Positions 16,223-28,920 are shown, counted from the first letter of the stretch. The stretch: DNA of 64,000 nucleotides from Lota lota (GCA_026745465.1 JACYXH010000409.1:1594001-1658000); one strand, 5' to 3'. Numbers and translations: made by a program. Notes: generated from the sequence alone by a model not told the origin.

Positions 16223-16560
16223 TATTATAACTATATATACATATATACACAACATACGTTTTTAATGCCACACAGTATTGGATACACAATATAAAAGGCT
16301 ACTAACTCAAACCATGACAACCTACCTAACTCACTCGCCCACTAATCTATTTCATGTGTGGCATGTGTTGAAATCCTTTTGTTGGATTTGGTTCCACATA
16401 AATGAGACGTATGGCTATTTCCCGTTTCAAAAGAAGAAGGACGGACCTTTCCGGAAGGCATAACCGTATTCAGATCGCAGCACAAGCCATGTTTCAGTTC
16501 ACCCAACAGTGCTTCTAGCGGACTATGGATCGGATACTACGGTGAACTAAGATCATACGC
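16223..16560 (+). promoter_or_regulatory. il4r: Region upstream of il4r-like gene
   Basis: Short gap between the dispersed repeat and the receptor start codon. A palindromic TTCCGGAA (16449-16456), compatible with an ETS or STAT-type site, lies about 105 bp before the ATG. No clear TATA box is placed. Confidence 0.35.
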
Positions 16561-19500
16561 ATGTACCCGTCAATTCATTTAGCAGTGATGCTGTTACACA
16601 TTTCGTCCATTGGATTCAGGTCCTACCTGGGCATTTTCCTTCTAAACAGTATTGCTATGGCAACACACGGTAAGAGAAAGTCTTACATTAAAGCGAGTTT
16701 GCAATTTCTGCGACTTGTAATTGAATATGTAAATTGTTTGGAAGGCACAGGGCTTAATCTTAACTGCACCAACGACTTCGATCGGCTGATGTCCTGTCAG
16801 TTCAGTCCTCCGCCCGACGAGACGGACTGTACCGAGTATCACCTCAACACCAAGTTGGCCTTGCACGACAGATTCGTGTAGGTCCCGAATCATTAATGCG
16901 AGACATCATCATCATCATCATCATTTTGTAAACGTATTAAAAGTATTAAATTGTTAAATGTATTGACGTATTACATTTATTAAAAGTTAATACGCTATTG
17001 AAAGTTATTCAAATATGAAATAGTGTGCTTTATTTATCCTTTCAGTGAGAGAAATTGCAATTTAACACGTGACCCAGTTCGGACGGGGACATGCAGTTGC
17101 TCGTTGACCATGGAGGGGTAATGGCTTTTTTACGGATCGCCAATATCTGTATCAAATATCAAATATAGAATATGTTTTGAACTTCGGTCTTATTAGGTTT
17201 CGATTAACGGATATTCACAACACAACGCTGTGGAAAGCTGGGTATCTAGTGGAGTCCAAAAACATCTCAGTGCTCGACAACAGTGAGTTTAATGCAAACC
17301 GTTATCTTGTATTGGGAGTATTGGGAATACTTGGTAATCTGGAATCTATATTTACACTAACCCCTACCTGCTCCTTAATAACCTGTCTCTGTACTGTCTA
17401 ACCCCTACCAGCATCTTAATGACCTGTCTCTGTACTGTCTAACCTCTACCAGCATCTTAATTGACCTGTCTCTGGACTGTCTAACCCCTACCTGCTCCTT
17501 AATGAACTCTGTGTACTATCTTACCCCTACCTGCTCCTTAATTGCCTGTCTCTGCACTGTCTAACCCCAACCTGCTCCGTAATAACCTGTTTCTGTACTG
17601 TTTAATCCCTACCTGCTCCTTAATTACCTGTCTCTGTACTGTCTAACTCCTACCTACTCCTTAATTACCTGTCTCTGTATTCACTGTGTAACCCATACCT
17701 GCTCCTTAATGACCTGTCTCTGAACAGCCTAACCCCTGCCTGCTCATTAATGTCCTGTCTCTGTATTCACTGTCTAATCCCTACCTGCTCCTTAGTGACC
17801 TTCCTCTGTATTCACTGTCTAACCCCCACCCCAGTAAAACCCAAAGCCCCTACAGTCACTTCAGTGAGAAGAGACCCAGACAATGGGGATTATCTGGTGG
17901 AGTGGGACACAAACTATAAAGACCCGCCCTTCAATCTGAAGACGGAGGTGACCTACTGCAGACGAGGAAAGAACAGCATGGTAGGTCCACATTCCCCAGA
18001 GACCCCGATTCCAAGCCCATCATCTACATGTCAATCACTTTCTAATTTCATCACTTCATTCTGTCTCTCTACTGACCTGTCCAAACAGAGGCAGTATCTC
18101 CCTTAAAAATATAATTACAAAAATTGAAATGATTCAATGTAAACTAAATGTGTCGGGTACTACTTTGTGATTTGTGGACATGCCACGTATGTATATCTGT
18201 TGTTGTGGATCTATGTGGGTGTATTTGGAAAAAATGGTAAAAGTTTTTACACTTGTGTCGGTTTGATTAAATCGTTGAAGCTGTGGTTTTTCTGCGCCAG
18301 GAAGCCATAGTTTTGTCTGAGACACCGTATCACATTTTGGGCGAGTTCCTGGAGCCGAGCACGGAGTACCAGGTCAACATGAGAAGTTGGTCGTCATTCT
18401 ACAGCGAAAGTAGTGAGGACTTCCTATTCACCACCCGTAAGTTCTAACCCCTAATCCACCTCTGGTCCCCATCTATCAGGCTACCCTCTACTCTGCTACT
18501 CCGGCTGTTCTCTGCTACACCCCTCTCCATCTCCACCTATTCAGGTCTCCGGGTCTAGGGGCGTATGCTGAGTGTTATCGGATAGCATACGCCCAAAAAA
18601 TGCATATTGGTGCATCAGCATGCAGTAAATTTAGCCATTCTCTCTAGTGAATGAAGAGATGTAATAAGCTAGTGGTGGGGGATCATGGAAGGGCACGGAT
18701 GTTTCTCTCACATTGGATATATATTTGTACTTTCTCAGGGGTTTCTTCAAGCACTATTTCGGCGGCGATCGTCCTGAGTCTGTGTGTTGCTGCTATGATC
18801 ATCGCCAGTTCCCTGTTCCTCTCCTCACACGGTGAGTCACCCTCCTCCTTGCGGTCACTAGTGTGTCACATGATGCCATCAGTAATCCATATTAAAAGCT
18901 GAAGTCATAGTTCAAAACGTTTGCTCTATTTGTCTCCAGGTTTAAAAAGAAGTGGTGTGATAACGTTGGCAAATATAAGAACTCAACTCTTTTAGATATG
19001 GTACCAGAAGAGCCCAAGGTACATGGCTTTATATCAAAGCATATTACAGAGTTATACTTGACTTTTCTGGTCTAAGTTACTCTATATGATGACTTTGTAA
19101 TTATATAAAGGTTAATGCCTAGAACTTATAAGTACATCTTAATGACATAGGAAAAAAGTGGTTTGGCTTTTTAACTTAAACTAAAAAGAAAAAAGTAAGT
19201 TCTCGTTTAATTCTTCAATTTGGCTTTTGCCTTGATTATTACATATCATCACGTGATTTAATAGGGAAGGATCCACAATAGTTTTAACGATTTGCTGATA
19301 ATTTCACAGGTGCTAATGCCGCAGAAACCCGTCCTGTGCTATGTCTACGTTGACTCCCGTAAAGAGGACAAAGACGTCAAAAAACCATGGTTGGTATATA
19401 TCACAGTAAGATCTTCTATGGGGTGGGTCTCTTTAGCTTCAACCCAGTCTTCACTGTCTTGTCCATAAAGGCATGAATGTATATTAAAACAGGCCATAAA

Positions 19501-20408
19501 ACGATATATGAAAGAAATATAGCAGTGACAGGAGTGTGCCGATGATGACGATGTGGCATGATTGTATGACTCTCGCAACCTAACAAACAACTGCCTTCCT
19601 CTCCTGGGTTCTCTTCATGGACAGCAGCCGGGGTGAATACTCCCATCGAAGTTCTGGAGCTGACAGCGTGTCCTCTTCTCTGGGAAACTCTCAGAAGGTC
19701 TCCGTGGACATCATCTCCAACGTGGAGAACGCCATGCAGAAGGCCTTCCCCCAGGTCTCCCTGCTCCCCACCACGGCTCCCTGGCTCTTCACGGGCCACA
19801 ACAACCCTGGTTACAATCCAGGCCCTTGGACCTCAAGCCTGTGCTCCTTTGAGAACTGGAACCATTCCATGGCTCCTCCTTTTCAGACCCAGGGATTGAG
19901 CGGTGCCCTGCCTGCAATGCTTAGTGAGTCCTTCTACAATTCCAAGGTGCCTATTTTCCAGCTGACTAGACAGAGGCAGCCTTTAGTAAGTAGACATGAT
20001 TCATCCTATTTGAAAACAGCTGATTCGGTGAGCTCGTTCCCAACAGATGCTCTGCAGGTAGACCTTGAGCACAGCTCTTCTCCAAGCGATGCCACTTCTT
20101 CCTCCATCTTGAGTGGCGTCGGCTCCTCCGTGTCTGGTGTTTGCTCAACAGGAGCGGTTTGGAGCGAGACCTTGAACGGGTCACTCCTAGGCCGAGCAGC
20201 TGACCCGCCGAGCATGACGGAACATGTTTACAGCCAAGAGGAACCGTCTGTGAAAGTCTGTGGTTCAAATCTGTGTGAAGAGCCTCGCCCGGCCCCTGCA
20301 TGCAGCCTTGTTCCCATGGATGACGACTACCAACCCTTCCAAAGTGTGGTGAGGGGACCAGGGGAGCTCATTCCAGAGGCCCAGAAATCGGCTGGACAAA
20401 CTTTCTGA
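16561..20408 (+). CDS. il4r: Interleukin-4 receptor alpha-like class I cytokine receptor
   Basis: Ten exons: 16561-16669, 16751-16877, 17046-17117, 17197-17282, 17835-17980, 18301-18436, 18739-18835, 18940-19018, 19310-19389, 19625-20408, giving 571 aa. A leader (LGIFLLNSIAMATHG) is followed by a cytokine-receptor module with LNCTNDFDRLMSCQF and TGTCSCSLTMEG (compare human GGAGCVCHLLMDD), an FN3 domain starting KPKAPTVTSV, and a degenerate WSXWS (WSSFYSES at W210). A membrane helix spans about 232-253, then a Box1-like FKKKWCDNVGKYKNSTLL (compare human IKKEWWDQIPNP). The tail ends with DDDYQPFQSVV, resembling STAT6-docking GYKPFQDL. It would bind IL-4/IL-13-type cytokines and signal through JAK-STAT6. 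Joining exons 7 and 8 in frame needs the second of two donors 4 nt apart (see findings). Another common-gamma-family receptor remains possible. Confidence 0.75.
17346..17833 (+). mobile_element. SINE-segment tandem array ending at il4r exon 5 acceptor
   Basis: About eleven ~43-bp units of taacccctacctgctcctta followed by atgacctgtctctgtactgtc. The unit equals part of the SINE tail, here in plus orientation (reverse of 3405-3625). The last unit runs directly into the polypyrimidine tract and acceptor of exon 5 (taacccccaccccag|). The TCT-rich repeat may supply the tract. Confidence 0.85.
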
Positions 20409-23400
20409 GACTCTGTTCACTGCAATGCCTCAAAGAGCCATAGATGCAGCAGGACCAAGCGTGGTGAGTCCCTTAACCACCTCTAACCAAAGAGGCCAGG
20501 GTCTTCTGGAACCTCAAGCCAACAAGGTTTCTGTTCTGCTTGCGGATGAGCACAAGCTAGTCATTATTAGTGATTATCATAGTGTTTGATGGTCTGGAAC
20601 CAATCACTTAGGGGAAGTCTTATACTGCGTGTCCCTACATGTAAATAGATTTGAATTTGTATTGAATTGCGAGCGTGGGTACAAAGCTTAAACCAATTGG
20701 AAGCTACATGTTTAGGTTAACATTTCTAAATGGTTAGGCTAAGGTAATCTGTTACAGATGGTTACGTTTAGGTATCAGATTGGAGATGGTTAGGTTTAAT
20801 TATTAGGTTAGAGATGGTTAAGTTTAAAGCCAAATAAAGTTTAAGACTTTTATTTAGAATTTTAACAAAGTAATTCAAAAGCCGAGCTGGTCTGCAGAAC
20901 ACCTCCTTGTCCAGCTTCTGCACACCATGTTTATAGTCTTGCTCTGTGATTCCTCCCATAAGCTCCAAGCCAAGGTTGTTATCAAGAAATGCCCATAAAT
21001 GACTTCACCACCTATCAATTTCCGTAATTCCGTAATTCCGTCATCGTTATTCTGGGACTTGTGCCATATTTCATCATCTAACTTGTCTGAACATTCTCTT
21101 ACTTTGTATCAGACACTGTCATGCATGTGTCATTCACATATTTTGTTATGAAAGCCCTGAAGACAACTGTACAGACTCTATACGCCAGGGGCGTAATCTG
21201 TCCCTGAAGGGACACCTGGAGTCTTTCTGGGTGATACTGCCCTCTGTCACATTGTTTCCCGGGCCTGTCTTTGCCCACAGAAACGTTTCAGCACCAGATA
21301 GCTCTTTCACATCAGAAGACAGATAGATAAAGAGATGGTTAAATTTAGGTATTAGGTTAAAGATGGTTACTTTTAGGTATTAGGTGAGAGAGGGTTAAGT
21401 AGAGGGATTAGGTTGAGATAGTTAATTTTAGGTATTAGGTTGCAGATGGTTAGTTATGGTTAATTTAGGGTTAGGGCTAATTAAGTATTAGGGTAGAGAT
21501 GGTTGGGTTTTGTACAGTTAAGTTGACACTGTAGTGTTCAAAAATGTAAAGACAAACTTTCATCATGTGCACCTTTGTAAATATAAAGCAATACATCATA
21601 TATATGTTTAACACAACACTTGTAATGTAATAATAATGATACTGATATAAACAATAAATAAAATGTGGACTGTAACTCTTTTCATTGAAAACGTACAACA
21701 AGATGGAACCATTAGGTGACAAGATGAAACAGGTTGGCTGTGCAAAAGTGGACTGGAACCACATTTCATCGTAACGAACTCTCAATCTATGATTCTGGAT
21801 ATTAAGTTGTGATGAAATGATGAAAACTCAGAACCTTTGGCTGGAACTCCATCTTTAATCCCCTTTAATCATTTAGTTGAGGAAGACATTATTATTCTTT
21901 CCACTATCACTGTGATCAGTTTTATGCTCGCAAGCTGAGAGACCAGCCTGCTTTGTTTGCTTGAGCAACAACTTCCTCATCACTGTTGCTGGGAAATCCA
22001 TGTCCCTACACGCATCTAATCAGTAGAAAAACACTTTGAAAGCTCACAGATTCTTGAAAATGTTGAGAAAACAGGTACAACAAAGAAAAGAAATATTATG
22101 TTCAGAAATGTAAACTTATATGTTGATAGACCAAGCTCTCAGCTATTAAGCAATATTTCAGTGCAACCTCTTGGTTTTGTTGTTTTTCCATAAAGGGTTT
22201 CTGGTATTACTTAAGTTTGTGTCATCACAGTCAGACAAAAAAGAAAAAAGCTTCCTATTTATTTAGTCTTAAATAGATTGACAGCTTTTAACTCATTGGG
22301 TCTCTACCATAGATACACATATATGCTGTTAAATGTAGCATATTCACATTTGTTCATTTTGCATACTGTTTGACGTGTGCTCGTGAACATTACAAGCCAT
22401 ATTACTATTTATTGTGATCATAAATTATGTTCAAGCCTCCATTGAAGATGATTTGGATGTTGTAGTCAACACCGTCAAACTATATGTCACCCATGTCACA
22501 AACCTGACGTCTCACTTTTTCATGCGTGAGTTGTAAACAGGAGCCATCTTGTGTTTCCTCTGTGGCTAGCTGCATCTGGCCTCTATTTAAAATGCAGACA
22601 TTTATGTCATCATTTAAAACGATTATTTCTATACAAAAGAGACTGACACTTCCCTTGTGCCCCGCATCTCCATGCCCGGTTCTGATTGGTCCAGAATACA
22701 TATGGGTACTTTGGCAGAAAATATCAATTTTGTGCAGTCCCAGTATGCAGGTTAATTGTAATGAATATATAGTGATGCAGACTGGAACTTACTGTTTCTC
22801 ACTTTCTCTTCAAAGTCAAGTCCCACAGCCAAACACCCACGATATGACCCCAGAATCCACGTGGGAGTGTTTATGTATTGCTCGACTTATTGTTTGTTAA
22901 TGTATTTACATTGCCTAACATTTTTCATAGAGGGGTTTATCCGCAGCACTGGACTAATTACACTTGTATTGGAATTTGTTTTTTATTTTGCACAACGGAC
23001 TAGGAGGTGATGAGAGGATTCAGCCGGCGGAGGAGAACCGACAACTTTGCTGGGGAGGTTCGCATAGTAAGGACGGCGAGGATGAACGAGGATGAGGCCT
23101 TGTTGGCCGTCACGATGCGTCCTCTTTGTCCATAGGATATTTTATTACTTGACATTTAACTATATAGGCTATATAGAGTATATATATATATACACACACA
23201 CACACACCACACCCACACACACACACACACATATATATAATATATAAGATACACAAGTTGAATACAACGCATAATACAACTAATATATTTAATTGATACC
23301 AATTCAATAAAACAAATTTCATCTGCAATCTCTTTTAAACTGTACTTCAATAGAAACATTTATCAGAGTATAGTAAAGACAATAGACAATGTTCTGGGTT

Positions 23401-24650
23401 AGAAAAGGCCACTGTGTATACTAAAAATAAGGAAATATAATACAACTCAGCATTTCACATGAACAAAATAATTTTAGCAATTAAGAGCTGTAGGCTAGCT
23501 TTCACCAGAGCTAATGGCTTTCTGGTACTTGAACTGTCGCAAAAACCCGTTAATAACATGCAAATGAACTGATTAACCACCGCCCACCGAGCGACCACAG
23601 CTTTGAGCTGTTGAGCCGACCAGCCAGCCAACACAGCGACCAAAGGCAGCCAGCCAAGCGACCAACACAGCGACGTACGTCACGACGCACGTCGTTGGCC
23701 ACTCACGGAGCTCGGCCCTACTTGGCAGTTTATTACTGATCTTTCCATTGTCGCCGCTGTGAGTTCACTTCACTGCACTGTGTAGGCCTAAACTATACCG
23801 GGTGTTGAATTGTTGGATTGGTTTAATCCAATCCAATAATGTTCAATTCAGTAATCAGCTGTAGACTAAACATTATTTTCACTTTGATCACCACGTTTTT
23901 ACTCCCTTTAGTTCTCAGAAAGTAGCATATATATCTATATTTCTGCCTTCTGGTCAATGTGAATTGAATGTGTGTTATTGTAAGCCTACATCATTGTTGT
24001 TGTTGGTGTTCAGTGTGGCTGTTTTACCAATAGGCGATATTAATTTAAGCAAATCAATGCCGTCGATAGACGAATGTTAAAGAAGGTTTTGTGCACATGC
24101 ATTCGGTCTCGTTCTACTAAGCTACTACATAACTGCCTATACAGTACAATGTGTGTCCACTAGGTGGCTTCCAAATACACACTCACTCGGTAGTAGTCTT
24201 ATATGCGTCAAACGCATAATAAACCCATAATATGAGGGTCCCGGGTCATAACTGCCAATATTACTGTGCTCTTGCAAGCTGCACCCCAATTTGTTTTTAT
24301 TTTAATAGCAATTGCCTCATCACAAGAACCTTGATTTCACAGCGTGGAAACACGCGGGTCTTCATTACGTAAGAGCCGAATGAGGGAGGGCACCTGAAGT
24401 TGTACCTGCTTTTGTTCGGTGACGTCAGGCAAACAGGGAACGGCATCAAGCGTCAAGGTGCCTCATTGGAGTTTAGTAAATGCTGTCCGGTTTCGCTCAA
24501 TCTGAGTGATAATGAGCTTTCTTGTGCGGAGCTTTCTTGTGCGGAGCTTTCTTGTGCGGAGCTTTCTTGTGCGGAGCTTTCTTGTGCGGAGCTTTCTTGT
24601 GCGGGACGATCAGAAGCGAAGTGACATCAGATGATCAATAGATAAATACT
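20409..24650. other. il4r 3' region and il4r-ifngr1 gap
   Basis: A polyadenylation signal AATAAA at 20833-20838 fits the end of the il4r-like transcript. The rest is AT-rich, with ggttaggtttaggtatt-type repeats (20780-20830, 21330-21500), a (CA)n microsatellite at about 23192-23232, and a CG-containing patch at 22985-23115 with a short open stretch but no convincing splice partners. A second CG-rich patch (23570-23710) precedes the ifngr1-like gene by 1 kb. No further gene recognised. Confidence 0.55.
24514..24603 (+). repeat. ifngr1: Six perfect 15-bp repeats before ifngr1 start
   Basis: Six identical copies of gagctttcttgtgcg end 47 bp upstream of the receptor ATG, in the likely promoter or 5' UTR. 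The period is a multiple of three, and an upstream frame (24400-24624) reads ELSCA in each unit and stops before the main ATG. Confidence 0.95.
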
Positions 24651-25260
24651 ATGAAACTCAGGACTATGTGTTCAGTAATTTCCTGTGTTTTCTGGCTTGT
24701 CGTTAGCGTCAAATTTGCCTCGTCGATTGGTAAGTGAACATAACGCCTGCTTTGTTGTCAAACAAAGCATACTAATCAATTTATTATGTCCATCGATTAA
24801 AACACTATTAAAGAATATGTTTTTAAGTTAATAGGCCGATGATTGTGTAAAGGAAAACGTCTAAATCCGTGCATACAAACATGACATCTTCATTTCAGAT
24901 GAATTTTTTTTGGGTTTGGTATCTTTGTGGCCGACCTGGTCGTATTTCTTTTAAGAATGATTCGATGAATTGTCCATCCTAGACCTTAACCCTGATCATG
25001 TGTTGGAGTAGGTTGTAGGCTTACTGGTAATGTGTCAGAAGGTGTGAAAGGTATATCTAAGCCCTTCACAACCTTAGCAACACCACAGCAAGTGTTTATT
25101 GCTGGTTTTGTGTTCACAACTTGTCTAAAGCTCCTAAAGTTGAAGTTGGAAAGGAAAGTAGGCTGATTACGGTTGCAGAGTAGGCAACTGATTGCTGGAT
25201 GTATGCATTTCAAATGATCACACAGCCATAACTGAAAGGTGACAATAGTCATAGGGGCAT

Positions 25261-25356
<96 letters not shown>

Positions 25357-27964
25357 TTTCTGCTCCGGGGAACGTGTCGGTGGTCTGCAACAACTTCCAG
25401 ACGGTGGTCTCATGGACGTACAGCCAGCAGCTCCTAGACCCCCTCTTTAGGGTCTACATCAGCCCGATGGCCACCAGGTACCCCACCCCTAGAACCTGTC
25501 CCACTGAAATCCTTCTCTCTCACAGGCAGACTGACAGGAGAATCATGTAGAAAACTGACCAGATTACTTTAGCTTCAGTGAATCAATAATAATGATACAA
25601 TTAATAATAAGTGTGTGTGTGTGGGTAGCCAGGGCAGGACTGAGGGCAACGTGACGACTCGGGACCTCCAGTACAACCTGACTGGCGATGTGTGGAAGTC
25701 CCCTTTGAGCTCCAGAGACGTGTACACGGTTGACGTTTCTGCCGTCAGCGGCGACCAGGAATCCACGAGGACAACGCCTCAAAGATTCACGTTCAATCAA
25801 CTTCACGAAAGTCATGTTAAAATACCCTGTAAGTCCCGCCACTCAGTAGACGTGCTACAGAATGTTTCCTGATCAGCATCACCCCTGCAGGTGTGATGAC
25901 ACAGACCGGACATTTGGGAAGGGAAAGTGATTTAGAAATGATCTATCTCATGCTTGGATTAGGTCATGTGGTCATCTTGCGATTTTGTTTTCTCTGCAGG
26001 CACTTTGGATCTGCCTCCGGTGGAGGTGCTTGTGAACGGCCAGGTGGCCACCATTAGCTTCGATAACCCCATGAAGATCCACCCAGAACTCCGCTGGGCC
26101 GCAGATATCGTGACATCAGACCCGCTCGTGCTCAGCTTTGATGTCACTGAAGACAATGTGAGAGAAATAATAAGAGTTGGACCAGTAGTATTTATATAGT
26201 GTTGGAACAGTAGTATTAATGTTGGACCAGGGGTAGTATGAATGTAGTGTTGGACCAGCAGTATTAATGTTGGACCAGGGGTAGTATGAATGTAGTGTTG
26301 GAACAGTAGTATAAACGTTGTGCTCTTTACAGGTGACACAACAGGGAGAGTGCCGTGCACACAAGCTTAAGTGCACATTGGAATTCTTCCTGCCTTCCAA
26401 AAAAGAAAAGCACTGCCTCTCGTTAAAAGCTTCACTTCATAACTCGATTCAAAAGGTGTTGTTCAACGAAAAAGACCCCATCTGTGGCCAGAATGTGGCA
26501 GGTAAAATCCAGCAGTACTTCTTTTGCGTTCATTCCTAGTGTGGACACTTTGTGCGTCAGCAAGCGCTGTTTGTTGGGTCCAGACTGAGCCCAAAGTAAA
26601 TTATTGTCCTAATGACATTGTCTCATCCCATGTCTAACAAAGCCACCCAAACATCGTGTTTTAAGGACCCCTTTTACAACACCAGGTGTGAGTTTCTTTT
26701 TTGTCATTACAAGCGACATCACAAGTGGCAGTGTCCACCCAGATGTATGATGGATCGATCCAACTCCAGCCTACTAGTTGGTGCAGTCCACATGGAGTTG
26801 ATCTACCCAGCACACATCTTGTTCGACACTCCCACTTGTTATCTATCCACTAGTGGATATATGGACTTATACCTGGTGGTAAAATTGGTAGGAAGGACAT
26901 TTGAAGGAATCCCGCCAGGGTATTGATTTGGAATAACAACTGGGGACATCCTGGTTTGTCGTTGAACTGCAGTGCCAGGAACCCACTGGCTGTTCCTAGC
27001 CCTGCTGCTGGCGTTGTTCACCCTGGTGGTCTGCGGCGTGGGCTTCATGGTGTGGAAAAGCAAGGCTTGCGTCCAAAGCTTGCCATCTTTACCCTCATTC
27101 CTGGTGAGTCAGCAGGACAGTAACCCACTCATTTTCTGATCCACGTCAATATTCCTCAGATCTCTTCAACTGGGTTGATGAACAGCTACCCATCATTTGA
27201 TGGGACGTTCCTTTTTAGGGCACCAAACATCAGAGAGACAATGGATGTACATGATTTTCAGAGGGAAACTTTGGCCAAAATGAATTATCAATGCACTATT
27301 GGGGGTGGGGGGGAACATGTCTGCAAGAACGAAGGACAACTATAGGAATCTAGTTGATCAGTAGATGGGCATGGCCTCAGTATCAGACCTCCTGGCTACA
27401 GCGGCAATATGACTGCTAACTAACTTAAAATCCTTTAATTGGAGAGAGGAAGGGAGCTCTCTCTTTGTGCAAGGAGAACTTATATACATGCCTTTTTAAA
27501 ATTAGTTTGTAGTAAAATATAATTTGTGATATTATGATTATTAGGATCCAAAGTCATGGACCAACCAGCAGAAGAACACCATGGTCCAGATGGAGCATTT
27601 CATCAGCGCCTCTGAGCACAGCCACTTAGTGACTGTTACCCAGAAACCATCGGACCCTGATGCAGACGGGTTTACCCAGGCGGGCGACCAGGAAACGCTG
27701 TCTGTTGACCTATCGTCGGAGGGTCCCGGGTCTAGTTGTCCCAGTGCGGGGTACTGTGCTGGGAGCGAAGGGTCCGAGGAGGCCCTTGAAGGGGAGGGGG
27801 GAGAGGAGGCCCTTGAAGGGGAGGGGGAGAGGAGGACCCTGAAGGGGAGGGGGGAGAAGGGGTACCTATGCTGGCCTACGACCGACCCCATTCCCCGCTC
27901 TGTGACATGGGAGCCGGGGACATGGTTCGGTGCTATGGCCTATAGCATCAAGCATCGCACATGA
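24651..27964 (+). CDS. ifngr1: Interferon-gamma receptor 1-like class II cytokine receptor (last exon apparently frameshifted)
   Basis: Seven exons: 24651-24729, 25357-25477, 25629-25828, 26000-26157, 26333-26501, 26973-27103, 27545-27964, giving 425 aa as read. A signal peptide (CVFWLVVSVKFASSI) leads into fibronectin domain 1 (APGNVSVVCNNFQTVVSWTY; compare human IFNGR1 [20 protein letters not shown]) and domain 2 (LPPVEVLVNGQVATISFDNP). A membrane helix lies at about 248-270, followed by SLPSLPSFLDPKSW, the JAK1-site region (human LPKSLI). The product would bind IFN-gamma at the cell surface and signal through JAK1-STAT1. The uninterrupted frame ends GAMAYSIKHRT, but another frame of the same exon reads LAYDRPHSP, matching the STAT1-docking YDKPH motif, then stops at 27943-27945. 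A missing G at 27823-27827 explains the shift. Fish have two such genes (crfb13, crfb17); which one this is remains open. Confidence 0.8.
25263..25354. repeat. (GT)n microsatellite forming ifngr1 exon 2 acceptor
   Basis: About 46 GT repeats run straight into the acceptor (gtgtgtgtag|tttctg) of exon 2, so the splice site has no ordinary polypyrimidine tract. Confidence 0.95.
27776..27855 (+). repeat. ifngr1: 27-bp coding repeat with one 26-bp unit in ifngr1
   Basis: Three tandem units of gaggaggcccttgaagggga plus a G-run. Units one and three have six Gs after the final a (27796-27801, 27849-27854); unit two has five (27823-27827). The 1-nt difference shifts the reading frame. Confidence 0.9.
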
Positions 27965-28920
27965 ACCATTTGGACCAAAACAAAACCTGTATCATGTTGG
28001 ATTGTGACCTGGACTCACATTGGAAACCTGGGGAATGTGGGGCGGCCACGGACCCCTGCTGGACAGGCGTGTAAGCAACGCACGGTAACTCGTGTTTCGC
28101 CAACACGATTGCAGCAGAGCACGCCATCATGCCTGAAGGGCCACTTTCTTCACTTTATTCACCTAGGGGCCATCATGGATTTAAACGCTAGCTGAGGGGT
28201 GGAATTGAATTCTGCACCGGTAATGTCAAGAACCAAGCTGGCCGCTAGGTGAACAAAGCTCATGGTGAATCCAGAGGATTCAGGGGATTATACATTTTAG
28301 CAGGAATAAGTAACCATGTCATTTTATGATTTACAAAATGTTCCTTGGCACAGACGAAAGCACCAAGGGTTGGAGTGGGTGTGTCAGCCCTCTGCCCTTT
28401 TGTTATTTTGATAAGTGCTGGTTCTAAATTCCAACTGGGGTTAAATGTGTAAGTAAGGTAGGGCATGTAGACCAAACAAACGGATGTGTAGGCATCTTGT
28501 TAATCAGGATAGTCAAGTGTCCTGGCCAGAAGACATATTTTTACAGTTGCATTGTCTATTCTTAAGAAAGTAACTAATAAAACGTAATTTCTTAATGGCC
28601 CTTTTTTCCTGCCAACACATATAGCTTCAATAAAACACTGTTGATTTCACACAAGGTGGCCATCTCTCCGGACAAGAGCTCTTTTATTATGTCAAGGGAA
28701 CCAGGAAACTCCTGTGTTACAGTGACGTTTGACCCCGGAGAGCAGCTAAGCTTTGGGTAAACACAGTCATGGTTTGTCACGCAAGGCGTGTGTGTTCCTC
28801 TGTCGTAAACACACGGCCGTCAGATCCTCCAGTCGGCTGGGGCTCCAGACCAGCGACCAGGCAGAACCCACATGGTGGTGGAGGGGGAGTAAAGAAGTCT
28901 TTTGGAGCAGAGCGCTGGGT
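27965..28920. other. Convergent 3' ends of ifngr1 and ltv1
   Basis: Tail-to-tail gap. Plus-strand AATAAA signals at 28576-28581 and 28629-28634 could end the ifngr1-like transcript. A minus-strand signal (TTTATT at 28683-28688) could end ltv1, about 235 bp after its stop. The two 3' ends therefore nearly touch or overlap. No coding sequence seen. Confidence 0.6.

Noticed and set aside
22985..23115. CG-containing patch with a short open frame (MRGFSRRRRTDNF)
   Set aside because: No partner exon, no recognised family; could be an old repeat or a regulatory patch.
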